This document shows, one piece after another, positions 1 through 7,582 of a DNA stretch of 64,000 bases. Made by a program: the position numbers and the translations under genes. How positions within the stretch are numbered: position 1 is the stretch's first letter; the number at the start of each line of letters is the position of its first letter. The notes beneath the pieces are model-generated. The model ran no database searches. It worked only from the letters and a program-made list of their open reading frames with translations, and was not told the origin of the DNA. The stretch is from Paracidovorax konjaci (lineage in GTDB: Bacteria; Pseudomonadota; Gammaproteobacteria; Burkholderiales; Burkholderiaceae_C), in assembly GCF_900112675.1 (NCBI RefSeq), contig NZ_FOMQ01000005.1, positions 310,001 through 374,000 on the forward strand, given 5' to 3'.

Positions 1-1239
1 GCGCGCGGCCTGCAGCTGCAGCACGTCCCATGCGGCACCGGCGGCCTGCAGGGCCTGGGTGGCAGCGGCGAGGTTCTCCAGCGTGACGAAGTTCATCACC
101 AGCCAGCCGCCGGGGCGCAGGCGCCCGAGGCACAGCGCGATCAGCTCGGCCAGCTCGCCGCCCGAGCCGCCGATGAAGACGGCGTCCGGGTCGGGCCAGG
201 CATCCAGCCCCTCGGGCGCCTTGCCGTGCACCAGCGTGTGGTTGGACACCCCGAAATCGCGCACGTTGCGGCGCGCGATCTCCACGTCGCCCTCGTTCTT
301 TTCCATGGCCCAGACATGGCCCTGCGGGCACAGGCGCGCGGCCTCCAGCCCCACCGAGCCGCTGCCGGCGCCGATGTCCCACACGCGGCTGGTGGCGCGC
401 AACTGCATGCGCGCGAGCGAGACGGCGCGCACCTCCTGCTTGGTGATGAGGCCCCCCTCTCCACCGCCTCTGGGCTGGCGCTGGTGGTAGGCCGCATCGG
501 GCAGGCCGAAGCGCACCGCGTCGGGCCGCTGGCGCGTGCGCACCAGCAGCACCACGTTGGGGTCGGCGAACTCCTGCGCGGCGGCAGCGGCCGGCGCCAT
601 GTCGGCCCACACGCGCTCGTCGGGCGTGCACAGGCGCTCGGCCACGCTGATCTGGAAATCGTCGCCCAGGCCCTCGGCCACCAGCAGGCGGGCGATGCGC
701 GCGGGCGTGTTGTCGGGGCTGGTCAGCACGGCCAGGCGGTCGTGCTGGCGCACGGCCTGGGCCAGCGCGTAGAGGCCATGCGCGGGCGCGGCGCCCACGC
801 TCCATTCGCCGGCATCCTTGGCGTGCACGGAGACGATGCGCGCGTCCTGCCAGGCCAGGCCCAGCCGCGCGCAGGCGAGCTGCAGGGTGGAGACGTTGGG
901 CATCACTTCCAGCGCCTGGATGCACAGGCGCGAGGCCAGGTAGCTGGCAATGCCGTGGCAGAGCGGATCGCCCGTGGCCAGCACCACGCAGGCCTGCTGC
1001 GCAGCGCGCGCCTCGGCGATCCAGCCGGGCACGGACGAGAGGCAGCCGGTCAGGTCGCGTCGCACGGCCTGCGGGGCGATGTCGTCTTCCAGCAGCGCCA
1101 GCGTGCGCGTGCCGCCGATCACCAGGTCGGCGCGGCGCAGCAGCGCGAGCGCGGTGGCGCTCAGGCTGGCGGCGCCGTCGTCCAGCACGCCGATCACGCG
1201 GCAGGGTTGGGGGTCTTTTTCGAGCAGTTTCGTGGTCAT
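1..1239 (-). CDS. cobL: Precorrin-6Y C5,C15-methyltransferase (CbiE–CbiT fusion), 3' end at window edge
   Basis: Methylates the corrin ring at C5 and C15 and decarboxylates the C12 acetate in cobalamin synthesis. The ATG at 1239 opens a frame that runs to base 1 without a stop. 413 codons are present, about the normal CobL length, so only the last few residues can be missing. The N-terminal CbiE half carries ATGDPLCHG (around residue 88), typical of tetrapyrrole methylases. The C-terminal CbiT half has the SAM-binding motif DIGAGSGSVGLEAA (around residue 287). It begins 2 nt after the cbiD stop, so it is the fifth gene of the operon and probably translated by reinitiation. The fusion is normal for CobL. 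Confidence 0.93.
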   Translation of the reverse strand, partial: MTTKLLEKDPQPCRVIGVLDDGAASLSATALALLRRADLVIGGTRTLALLEDDIAPQAVRRDLTGCLSSVPGWIAEARAAQQACVVLATGDPLCHGIASYLASRLCIQALEVMPNVSTLQLACARLGLAWQDARIVSVHAKDAGEWSVGAAPAHGLYALAQAVRQHDRLAVLTSPDNTPARIARLLVAEGLGDDFQISVAERLCTPDERVWADMAPAAAAAQEFADPNVVLLVRTRQRPDAVRFGLPDAAYHQRQPRGGGEGGLITKQEVRAVSLARMQLRATSRVWDIGAGSGSVGLEAARLCPQGHVWAMEKNEGDVEIARRNVRDFGVSNHTLVHGKAPEGLDAWPDPDAVFIGGSGGELAELIALCLGRLRPGGWLVMNFVTLENLAAATQALQAAGAAWDVLQLQAAR

Positions 1240-1241
1240 GG

Positions 1242-2381
1242 TCAGGCGTTGGCGGCCGGCCCGGAGGCGGCCTCGGTGATCTTGCTGCCGTCGAAGTCGC
1301 AGACCAGCACGGTGAGGTGGAAACGGTCGCCGTAGCGGTCGGGCGCGGTGAGCGTCTGCACCACGGCCTGCGCGAGCGCCTGGTGGAAGGGCTCGCCCAG
1401 GCCCAGGGCCTGCATGCGCTCGGCGCCGAAGCGGGCGGTTTCCGCGGCGGCGATCTCGGTGCAGACCTCGGGCGGCGCGCCCACGCCGGCGGCGAGATCG
1501 GCCAGCAGTTGCGTATCCACCTCGGCGCGGTTGGCGTGGGTGATGGTCTCGCCCTGGGCGATCTTCGTGAGCTTGCCCACCATGCCGCCGATCACCACTT
1601 CGCGCAGGCCCTGGGCCACGGCTTCGTCGAGCGCGTAGCGCAAGAAGTCGCCCATCTGCACGAAACAGGCCGCGGGCAGGCCGGGCCGCTCCTTCATGGC
1701 GAACTGCTCGGTGCGCCCGCCCGTGGTCAGCACCACCACGCCGTGGCCCAGCGTGGCCGCCACCTGCACGCCCTGCACCACGCTGGCGCGGTAGGCGGAG
1801 GTGGAATAGGGCTTGACGATGCCGGTGGTGCCCAGGATGGAGATGCCGCCCAGGATGCCGAGGCGCGCATTGAGCGTCTTCTTGGCCATCTCCACGCCCT
1901 GGGGCACGGAGATGGTCACTTCGAGCCCGGCCTGCGCCAGCAGCGGGCCGCCCACTGCGCGCACGTTGTCTTCGATGTTGCGGCGGGGCACGGGGTTGAT
2001 GGCCGGGCCGCCCACCTCGAGGCCCAGGCCGGCCATGGTGACCGTGCCCACGCCGAAGCCGCCGCACAGCACCACTTCGCCCGCACGGCCGGGCAGCACG
2101 CGCACGTCGGCGGTGAGGTGGGCCTTGTCGGTGCAATCGGGGTCGTCGCCCGCATCCTTGATGACCATGGCGTGCGCGGCCCGGCCGCCGTCGCCGGGGC
2201 CATCGCAGCGGCCGTCGTTCACCGCGAAGCGCACCACGTCGCCGTTGGGCAGCAGGCAGTCCACCGCCTCGGGCACGGCGCCTTCGGCCAGGCCCAGCAC
2301 GGCGGCGCGCGCGGCGGCGGCAGAGCACGCCCCGGTGGTGAAGCCGGTGCGCGTGCCGCGGCGGACGGTTTTCTCCATCAT
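1242..2381 (-). CDS. cbiD: Cobalt-precorrin-5B C1-methyltransferase CbiD
   Basis: Methylates C1 of the contracted corrin ring, a step of the cobalt-early route. The 379-residue length is normal for CbiD. The N-terminus RRGTRTGFTTGACSAAAARA is the family signature (TGFTTG[AT]CA-like), and a glycine-rich stretch GGFGVGTVTMAGLG follows in the first third. Two ATG codons stand side by side (2381 and 2378). A GGAGG Shine–Dalgarno overlaps the end of cbiC about 11 nt upstream, supporting either start. The gap to cbiC is 7 nt and to cobL 2 nt. CbiD beside CbiX indicates a cobalt-early pathway even though neighbours carry Cob-type names. Confidence 0.95.
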   Translation of the reverse strand: MMEKTVRRGTRTGFTTGACSAAAARAAVLGLAEGAVPEAVDCLLPNGDVVRFAVNDGRCDGPGDGGRAAHAMVIKDAGDDPDCTDKAHLTADVRVLPGRAGEVVLCGGFGVGTVTMAGLGLEVGGPAINPVPRRNIEDNVRAVGGPLLAQAGLEVTISVPQGVEMAKKTLNARLGILGGISILGTTGIVKPYSTSAYRASVVQGVQVAATLGHGVVVLTTGGRTEQFAMKERPGLPAACFVQMGDFLRYALDEAVAQGLREVVIGGMVGKLTKIAQGETITHANRAEVDTQLLADLAAGVGAPPEVCTEIAAAETARFGAERMQALGLGEPFHQALAQAVVQTLTAPDRYGDRFHLTVLVCDFDGSKITEAASGPAANA

Positions 2382-2388
2382 GGCGGGG

Positions 2389-3084
2389 TCAGCCTCCGGC
2401 AGTGCCTTGCTGCCGTTGCTTCTGCCGCGCCTCGGCCAGCGCCAGCAGCGCGTGCAGCGCGGCCACCACCAGCGTGGAGCCGCCCTTGCGGCCGCGGATC
2501 ACGATCCACGGCACCTCGGCCACGCCGGCCATCAGGTCCTTGGATTCGGCGGCGGAGACGAAGCCCACGGGCATGCCCACCACCAGCGCGGGGCGCACGC
2601 CCTCCTCGCGCACCAGGCGCACCAGTTCGATGAGCGCAGTGGGCGCATTGCCGATGCCCACGACGGCGCCCTGCAGCAGCCCCTGCCGGTGCGCCTTGCG
2701 CATGGCCTGCACGGCGCGCGTGGTGTCCTCGGCCTGGGCCTGGGCGATCACGTCGGCGTCGCTGATGAACTGGTGCGTGCGCATGCCGAAGTGCGCCAGG
2801 CGCGGCTGCGACAGGCCCGAGCAGATCATCTCCACGTCGGCCACCACGGGCGCGCCGCCGCGCAGCATGGCGGCGATGCCGGCCTCCACGGCCTGCGGGT
2901 GGAAGTCGGTCAGGCCGTTGAATTCGAAGTCGGCGTTGGCGTGGATCATGCGCCGCACGATGGGCCACTGCTGCGCCGTGTAGGGGTGCGGGCCGGCCTC
3001 CGCGTCGATGATGGCGAAGCTGTCGTGCTCGATGGCCTGCCCGGCACGCGTGAGCTGCTCGGTGACGGTGTTGACGGTGCTCAT
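2389..3084 (-). CDS. cbiC: Precorrin-8X / cobalt-precorrin-8 methylmutase
   Basis: Moves a methyl group from C11 to C12, yielding (cobalt-)hydrogenobyrinate. The 231-residue protein matches the CbiC/CobH family throughout: a conserved RRMIHANADFEFN segment near residue 45 with the catalytic His, the central VVADVEMICSGLS, and GNAPTAL plus VVGMPVGFVSAAESK in the C-terminal half. The ATG at 3084 overlaps the cbiX stop (ATGA), which implies translational coupling. It is the third gene of the riboswitch-led cobalamin operon. Confidence 0.95.
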   Translation of the reverse strand: MSTVNTVTEQLTRAGQAIEHDSFAIIDAEAGPHPYTAQQWPIVRRMIHANADFEFNGLTDFHPQAVEAGIAAMLRGGAPVVADVEMICSGLSQPRLAHFGMRTHQFISDADVIAQAQAEDTTRAVQAMRKAHRQGLLQGAVVGIGNAPTALIELVRLVREEGVRPALVVGMPVGFVSAAESKDLMAGVAEVPWIVIRGRKGGSTLVVAALHALLALAEARQKQRQQGTAGG

Positions 3085-4169
3085 GCCGCGGCTCCGGCCG
3101 GCTGGGGCGCGGCGTGGCCGTGGCCGTGCGCGTGTTCATGCGCGTGATCGTGTCCATGGCTGTGCCCATGGTCATGGCCGTGGCCCGGCTCGGCCGCTGC
3201 GGCGGCGGGCGCGTGGGCATGCGTGTGCTCGTGGCTGTGGCCATGCCCCAGGTCGTGCGCGATCTCGCGGTATTTGCAGCCGTCGCATGGCAGGCGGCTG
3301 TCGGGCAGGCCGGCCTGCAGGTCGGCCACGCGCTGCTCCAGCAGGGCGAAGATCTCAGGCTCCATGCCGAAGTGTCCCGACTGCGCGAAGCGCACCTGCG
3401 GGTACTGCGTGCGCAGGTGCTCCACCTGCCGGCCGATGCGCTGCATCAGCGTGCCGGTGTAGAGGTAGTACGGCAGCACCACGATCTGCTTCATGCCCAG
3501 CAGCACCTGCCGCTGCACCACGCGCTCCAGGCGCGGCCAGGTGATGCCCGTGAAAGCGATCTCCACCAGCTCGTGGTGGCCGTCTTCCTGCAGCCAGCGG
3601 GCCATCTTGGCGACGTCGCCGTTGGCCTGCCGGTCCGACGATCCCCGGCCCAGCAGCACCACGCCGGTGGTGGTGGGATCGGGCACGTCCAGCGCCTGCA
3701 TGCAGTTGCGCAACTGGCGCTGCAGGATCGCGAGGATGGGCTCGCAGGCCGTCAGGTGCGGGCCGTAGAGGAATTCGACGCCCGGGCAGTGCTCGCGCGC
3801 ATGCTCGATGGATTCGGGGATCTCCATCTTCACGTGGCCGGCCGCATTCAGGATGAGGGGCAGCACCAGCACGCGGCGGCTGCCCCGGGCGGCCTGCAAC
3901 AGGCCGTCGTGCAGGCTGGGCGGCGCGAATTCGATGAAGCAGACCTCGATGCGCCAGCCGGGCTGGCGCTTGCGCCATTGCCGCACGAAGGCATGGATCT
4001 CGTCGTTGCCCTCGGGCTCGCGCGAGCCGTGGCCGATCAGCAGCACCGTGGTGCCGGACTGCGCAAGCGCGTTCACGGCCACCGGCGCATGGCCGTGAAA
4101 GGGGTGGGCGGAGGGGCCGTGGGAATGGCCGTGCGCGGCGTCGTGGGAGGGGTCGTGCAGATGCGTCAT
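3081..4169 (-). CDS. cbiX: Sirohydrochlorin cobaltochelatase CbiX, long form with His-rich ends
   Basis: Inserts Co2+ into sirohydrochlorin at the start of the cobalt-early cobalamin route. The 362-residue protein has two CbiX domains (about 40–150 and 165–285). The first opens with TVLLIGHGSREPEG, whose His is the usual metal ligand or base, and the second with GVVLLGRGSSDRQANGD. A CDGCKYRE cysteine pair follows near residue 300. Both ends are His-rich; the C-terminal 55 residues are mostly His, Gly, Ala and Asp/Glu (repeats such as HGHDHGHSHGHDHAHEH), likely for metal storage. The ATG at 4169 overlaps the cobM stop (ATGA). An upstream extension of this frame lies antisense-like within cobM and is not real. 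Confidence 0.94.
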   Translation of the reverse strand: MTHLHDPSHDAAHGHSHGPSAHPFHGHAPVAVNALAQSGTTVLLIGHGSREPEGNDEIHAFVRQWRKRQPGWRIEVCFIEFAPPSLHDGLLQAARGSRRVLVLPLILNAAGHVKMEIPESIEHAREHCPGVEFLYGPHLTACEPILAILQRQLRNCMQALDVPDPTTTGVVLLGRGSSDRQANGDVAKMARWLQEDGHHELVEIAFTGITWPRLERVVQRQVLLGMKQIVVLPYYLYTGTLMQRIGRQVEHLRTQYPQVRFAQSGHFGMEPEIFALLEQRVADLQAGLPDSRLPCDGCKYREIAHDLGHGHSHEHTHAHAPAAAAAEPGHGHDHGHSHGHDHAHEHAHGHGHAAPQPAGAAA

Positions 4170-5044
4170 CGTGGGGTGTCCGGCAGGGGGCTGGAGGCTT
4201 CCGGGCCGCTCGGCGCATCGCTCGCGCGCCGGAAGCGGTGGGTGAAGCCCGGGTCGTAGAGCTTGGATTTGGCGAGTTGCTGCCAATGGCGCGCACCCAG
4301 CGTGGGGCTGGCGATGATCATGGCCTGGCTCACCACCTGCGCTTCGCGGCAGCGCTCGCGCACGTCGGCCAGCGTGCAGCGCACGATGCGCTCCTCGCCG
4401 GGCCAGGAAGCCTTGTGCACCACCAGCAGCGGCGCGTCGTCGGCCCAGCCGGCCTCGCGCAGCCCCGCCTGCACCTTGTGCAGCAGCGTGATCGACAGGA
4501 AGATGCACAGCGTGCAGTGGTGCCGCGCGAGTTCGGCGAGCGATTCGCCGGGCGGCATGGGCGTGCGGCCCTCCACGCGCGTGAACACCACGGTCTGCGT
4601 GACCTCGGGCAGCGTGAAGCTCTCCACCGCCGCGGCGGCCGAGGCCATGGCCGACGAGACGCCCGGCACCACGCGCACCGGCACGCCGGCCGCGTCGAGC
4701 GGCTGCACCAGTTCGACGAGCGCGCCATAGAGGGCGGGGTCGCCCGTCTGCAGGCGCACCACGGTGCGGTGCTTCTGGGCCTGCAGCACGAGCCACGCGG
4801 CCATCTGGTCCAGCGTCATGGATTTGCTGTCGGCGATGGTGCAGCCCGCGGGCGCCCACCGCGTGGCGGTTTCATCCACCAGCGAACCGGCGAACAGGAT
4901 GGCACCCGCGCGCTCGATCAGCGAGCGGCCCTTGACGGTGATGAGGTCGGGATCGCCGGGGCCGGCCCCGACGAACCAGACCGTACCCGGCCCGGGGCCC
5001 GCGGCATCGCAGGCCCCGGGGGCATGCGCCGAAGAATCTGGCAT
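4166..5044 (-). CDS. cobM: Precorrin-4 C11-methyltransferase
   Basis: SAM-dependent methylation of the corrin precursor at C11. The start at 5044 gives 292 residues. VWFVGAGPGDPDLITVKG near the N-terminus and RLQTGDPALYGALVE and VVPGVSSAMASAAA further on are the tetrapyrrole methylase signatures (SUMT/CobM family). The longer in-frame extension runs into the riboswitch and is rejected. No strong Shine–Dalgarno precedes this ATG, which fits control of initiation by the leader. First gene of the operon, about 125 nt downstream of the conserved riboswitch core. Confidence 0.93.
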   Translation of the reverse strand: MPDSSAHAPGACDAAGPGPGTVWFVGAGPGDPDLITVKGRSLIERAGAILFAGSLVDETATRWAPAGCTIADSKSMTLDQMAAWLVLQAQKHRTVVRLQTGDPALYGALVELVQPLDAAGVPVRVVPGVSSAMASAAAAVESFTLPEVTQTVVFTRVEGRTPMPPGESLAELARHHCTLCIFLSITLLHKVQAGLREAGWADDAPLLVVHKASWPGEERIVRCTLADVRERCREAQVVSQAMIIASPTLGARHWQQLAKSKLYDPGFTHRFRRASDAPSGPEASSPLPDTPR

Positions 5045-5154
5045 GAGATAAGCGACGAAGAAGAAAAGATGCGCCCGAAAGCGCGCCCGGCGCCCTGCCT
5101 CCCCGCAGGATCCGCGAATGGGGCGCGCCGGTGAAGCACGCCCCCCTGTCGGCC

Positions 5155-5214
5155 GGTATCCGGGCTGGCGGTGCGGCAGGTGTATGCCGGGCTCCGGGGC
5201 CCTTCCCGGATACC
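5155..5214 (-). promoter_or_regulatory. Perfect 10-bp inverted repeat overlapping the riboswitch 3' end
   Basis: GGTATCCGGG (5155–5164) and CCCGGATACC (5205–5214) are exact complements separated by 40 bases. The arm at 5205–5214 overlaps the conserved GGGAAGG block of the aptamer, so forming this stem would compete with the ligand-bound fold. This is probably part of the expression platform; the mechanism is inferred. Confidence 0.5.
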
Positions 5215-5395
5215 TGCAGGCATTCCAGTGGGCGTTGTTCCAGGGGCCGAAGGCGCGCCCTCGAAAAAGCGCGCCTTCCATCGCTGACCGTTGCGGGGGC
5301 AGCCCAGGCCGGGGCGGATGTCCGTGGCGGACTGGCCCTTCCTGGTTCCCGTTTAACTGCGCGGCCGGAAGCGGCCGCGCGAGCACCAACGGGCC
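5165..5395 (-). promoter_or_regulatory. Cobalamin (AdoCbl-type) riboswitch upstream of cobM
   Basis: Read on the minus strand, the leader contains the conserved cobalamin-riboswitch blocks in order: GGTGCTCG near 5381–5390, GTTAAACGGGAACCAGG (5341–5357), GGGCTGCCCCCGCAACGGT (5287–5305), the B12-box-like GCCCACTGG (5225–5233), CCGGGAAGGGC (about 5199–5210) and GAGCCCGG…ACCTGCC (about 5170–5195). Order and spacing match the Rfam cobalamin aptamer as known from the literature. It should repress the downstream operon when adenosylcobalamin is abundant. Boundaries are approximate. Confidence 0.9.
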
Positions 5396-5595
5396 GGAGT
5401 ATAGGACGGGTCCGCACCGGGGTTTCCCGGCGCCGGGCGCGGCGGCCCGGTCCAGAACGATTCAGGAGTCTTCAGGAAGGGTTCATTCCGTGAGGCATGC
5501 CTTGCCCACAGAATGAAAAGGCCTCAGCAAGAGAGGGGCGGGAGGCGCCGATCCATTCGGCGGCTCTCTGGATCAACCAACTATTCCAAACCAAA

Positions 5596-6051
5596 ATGGC
5601 ACTTACCAATCTGACCGTTCAAGCAGACAACAGCGCAGGCCCGCTGTACCAGCAGGGCTGGGATTTCTACACCACCGACCTCAACCAGGGCGCGGGCGGC
5701 AAGTACATCTACGTCGGCTACCAGCAAGGCACGAACAACCCCATCACCGACGTGAACTTCCAAGCCTACGACAGTGCGCAGAGCAACTCCATTCCGGGGT
5801 GGGAATGGTCCCCCGTGGACCTGAACGAAGGCGCGGGCGGCAAGTACATCTACATGTACTGGAAGCGCGGCGGCGCGAAGCCCGTCACGAACCTGATGTT
5901 CCTCGCCCTCAATGAGTCGTCGCCCCCGTCGATCCCGGGCTGGACGCACGTGGGCCCCGACCTCAACGAAGGTGCCGGCGGCGCCTACATCTGGGCCTAC
6001 TACTCCAACACGGTGCAGCCCTCGGCGGCCAAGGTGAAGGTCCACCGCTGA
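5596..6051 (+). CDS. Three-repeat MABP-like beta-prism protein
   Basis: Predicted 151-residue protein with no signal peptide or membrane segment. It is three copies of a 47-residue unit: GW at residues 21, 68 and 115, and DLN[QE]GAGG at 28–35, 75–82 and 122–129, each followed by a [KA]YI[YW] beta strand. The DLN.GAGGKYIY core resembles the MABP/MVB12-type beta-prism motif, also found at the C-terminus of bacterial MACPF proteins such as the Photorhabdus one. Such modules bind membranes or lipids in known cases; here function is unknown. The ATG at 5596 is chosen because the repeat begins just after it and the longer reading has no support. The next gene begins 89 nt downstream on the same strand. 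Confidence 0.8.
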   Translation: MALTNLTVQADNSAGPLYQQGWDFYTTDLNQGAGGKYIYVGYQQGTNNPITDVNFQAYDSAQSNSIPGWEWSPVDLNEGAGGKYIYMYWKRGGAKPVTNLMFLALNESSPPSIPGWTHVGPDLNEGAGGAYIWAYYSNTVQPSAAKVKVHR

Positions 6052-6140
6052 TGTGGACCGGCCCCCGCGCCGCCACGGCCGCGCGGGGGCCGGGATGCCA
6101 CGCACCCTGTGTTTCCATCCCTTGCCCCTGAAAGCCTGCC

Positions 6141-7478
6141 ATGCCGTCCCTCACCCTGAGCTTCCAGAACAACTCCACCATCGCCGACGACAGCGTCTAC
6201 ATCGGCTTCTGGGGAAGCACCCTCAACGCCACGCTCAACGGCTCCGCCATGGCGGCCGACACGTGGTATGCGCTGGACACCATCACCAGCCTGACCCTCG
6301 GCGCCACGACCAGCGGGCGCATCTATGTGGGGTACGGCATCGATCCCGCGACCACCGACCCCAACAGCTCGGTGCTGGCCGGCAACACAGATCGCTTCGA
6401 CAAGTTCGAGCTGACCTTCGACGGTACGAGCTACGGCGTCGCCGATCTGACGGCCATCGATTTCTGGAGCATTCCGATGAGCCTGTCCACGCAGCTCAAG
6501 GAGCAGGCCGTGGCCCAGCTGGACGGAGTGAAGGCCGGCGCCAGCGTAAGCGGCATCTGCACCGCGCTGAGCCAGCTCAGCCAGCCCGTGCGGTCCACGG
6601 CCACCGCCAAAGGCATCGTCGTGGCCTTCGCGTCCCAGGGCACCCCGCTGCCTGCCGGCGTGCAGACCGCTCTCACCCAGCCGGCCTCCGCGGTCGTCTC
6701 CGACGCCCAGGGCGGCTTCGTCCGCGTGATCGGGCCCAACAGCTACCCGCCCTTCGGCGACCCCGCCACCGGTGCCTACCCCGGCCTGCCGTTCACGCCC
6801 TACGACACCTTCGCCGGCTATTTCACGGACCTCATCCACACGTTCGGGCCGGGAACCGCCTCGCCAGTGCCCGGCTTCGCCAAGCTGGGCAACGGGAAGA
6901 TCGCCCACCTCCAGGGCCGGTTCGCGGGCAACCCGCAGGGATCGGGCACGGCCTGCCAGGCGCAGAGCTACGACCTGTGGGCCCACATCGATGCGCGGTG
7001 CAACCTGGCCATCACCGGCAAGACGAGCCTGCTCAGCCATGTGTCCATCGCCATCGCGCACTGGGATCTTCTCGATCCCGCATCCTGCTACGGGGCCAAT
7101 CCCACGTTCTCCCTGGACGGCGGCGCACCGCAGACCCCGCAGAACGACGTGTTCGCCTGGATCCTCGGCGACTTCTTCGCGGGGCTGAACATCGGTGCGA
7201 TCGGGTCGGCGGAAAAGGTCGGCCAGGAGGCCGTGGGCGACATGGCCAGCTCGGACTGGTTCGAGAAACTGCCGCCGCAGGGCCTGCTGTTCGACAAGCT
7301 CTGGGGCGCGGGCGTCACCGACCACTGGAACACCTGGGCCCAGGCGCTGAACCCGCTGTCCGACGCCTACAACTTCGCCTTCGCGGAGCGCTTCTCGGCA
7401 CCGCTGATCTCGCTGGACCCGGCCCGCGTCGACACGCTCACGCTGACGCTGCTCGATGCCAGCGTGGCGCCGTCCTGA
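6141..7478 (+). CDS. GH64 / thaumatin-like fold protein (beta-1,3-glucanase family, putative)
   Basis: 445 residues without a recognisable signal peptide. The first ~130 residues form a beta-rich domain with GRIYVGYGI, then DRFDKFELTFDG and AIDFWSIPMSL, the pattern of GH64-type laminaripentaose-producing glucanases (a fold related to thaumatins). The following region has TPYDTFAGYFTDLI, also GH64-like. Catalytic residues were not assigned. The C-terminal half (WAHIDARCNL to the end) was not recognised. It lies 89 nt after the MABP-like gene and may be co-transcribed. Activity on beta-1,3-glucan (fungal or plant walls) is possible but unproven; a toxin or binding role is equally open. Confidence 0.6.
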   Translation: MPSLTLSFQNNSTIADDSVYIGFWGSTLNATLNGSAMAADTWYALDTITSLTLGATTSGRIYVGYGIDPATTDPNSSVLAGNTDRFDKFELTFDGTSYGVADLTAIDFWSIPMSLSTQLKEQAVAQLDGVKAGASVSGICTALSQLSQPVRSTATAKGIVVAFASQGTPLPAGVQTALTQPASAVVSDAQGGFVRVIGPNSYPPFGDPATGAYPGLPFTPYDTFAGYFTDLIHTFGPGTASPVPGFAKLGNGKIAHLQGRFAGNPQGSGTACQAQSYDLWAHIDARCNLAITGKTSLLSHVSIAIAHWDLLDPASCYGANPTFSLDGGAPQTPQNDVFAWILGDFFAGLNIGAIGSAEKVGQEAVGDMASSDWFEKLPPQGLLFDKLWGAGVTDHWNTWAQALNPLSDAYNFAFAERFSAPLISLDPARVDTLTLTLLDASVAPS

Positions 7479-7522
7479 TCTCCGCGCAGCCGCAACCCTG
7501 GTCCGCCGCCGGGCACCCCCGC

Positions 7523-7568
7523 AGAAAAGAGAGAAGGCCGGCCGTTCCGCACCGGAATCGGCCGGCCT
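7523..7568 (-). terminator. Intrinsic terminator after the CsgG-like lipoprotein gene
   Basis: Perfect 10-bp inverted repeat AGGCCGGCCG (7535–7544) / CGGCCGGCCT (7559–7568). Read on the minus strand it is followed by TCTCTCTTTT (7525–7534), a classic rho-independent terminator just past the stop at 7583. Confidence 0.8.
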
Positions 7569-7582
7569 GCCCGCCAGTGCGG

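Noticed and set aside
226-1335. Plus-strand frame opposite cobL
   Set aside because: Antisense shadow; cobL motifs are clear on the minus strand.
5045-5110. GC hairpin followed by TCTTTTCTTCTT before cobM, considered as a riboswitch terminator
   Set aside because: The stem (GGCGCC/GGGCGC) is imperfect with a long loop; not strong enough to list as a terminator.
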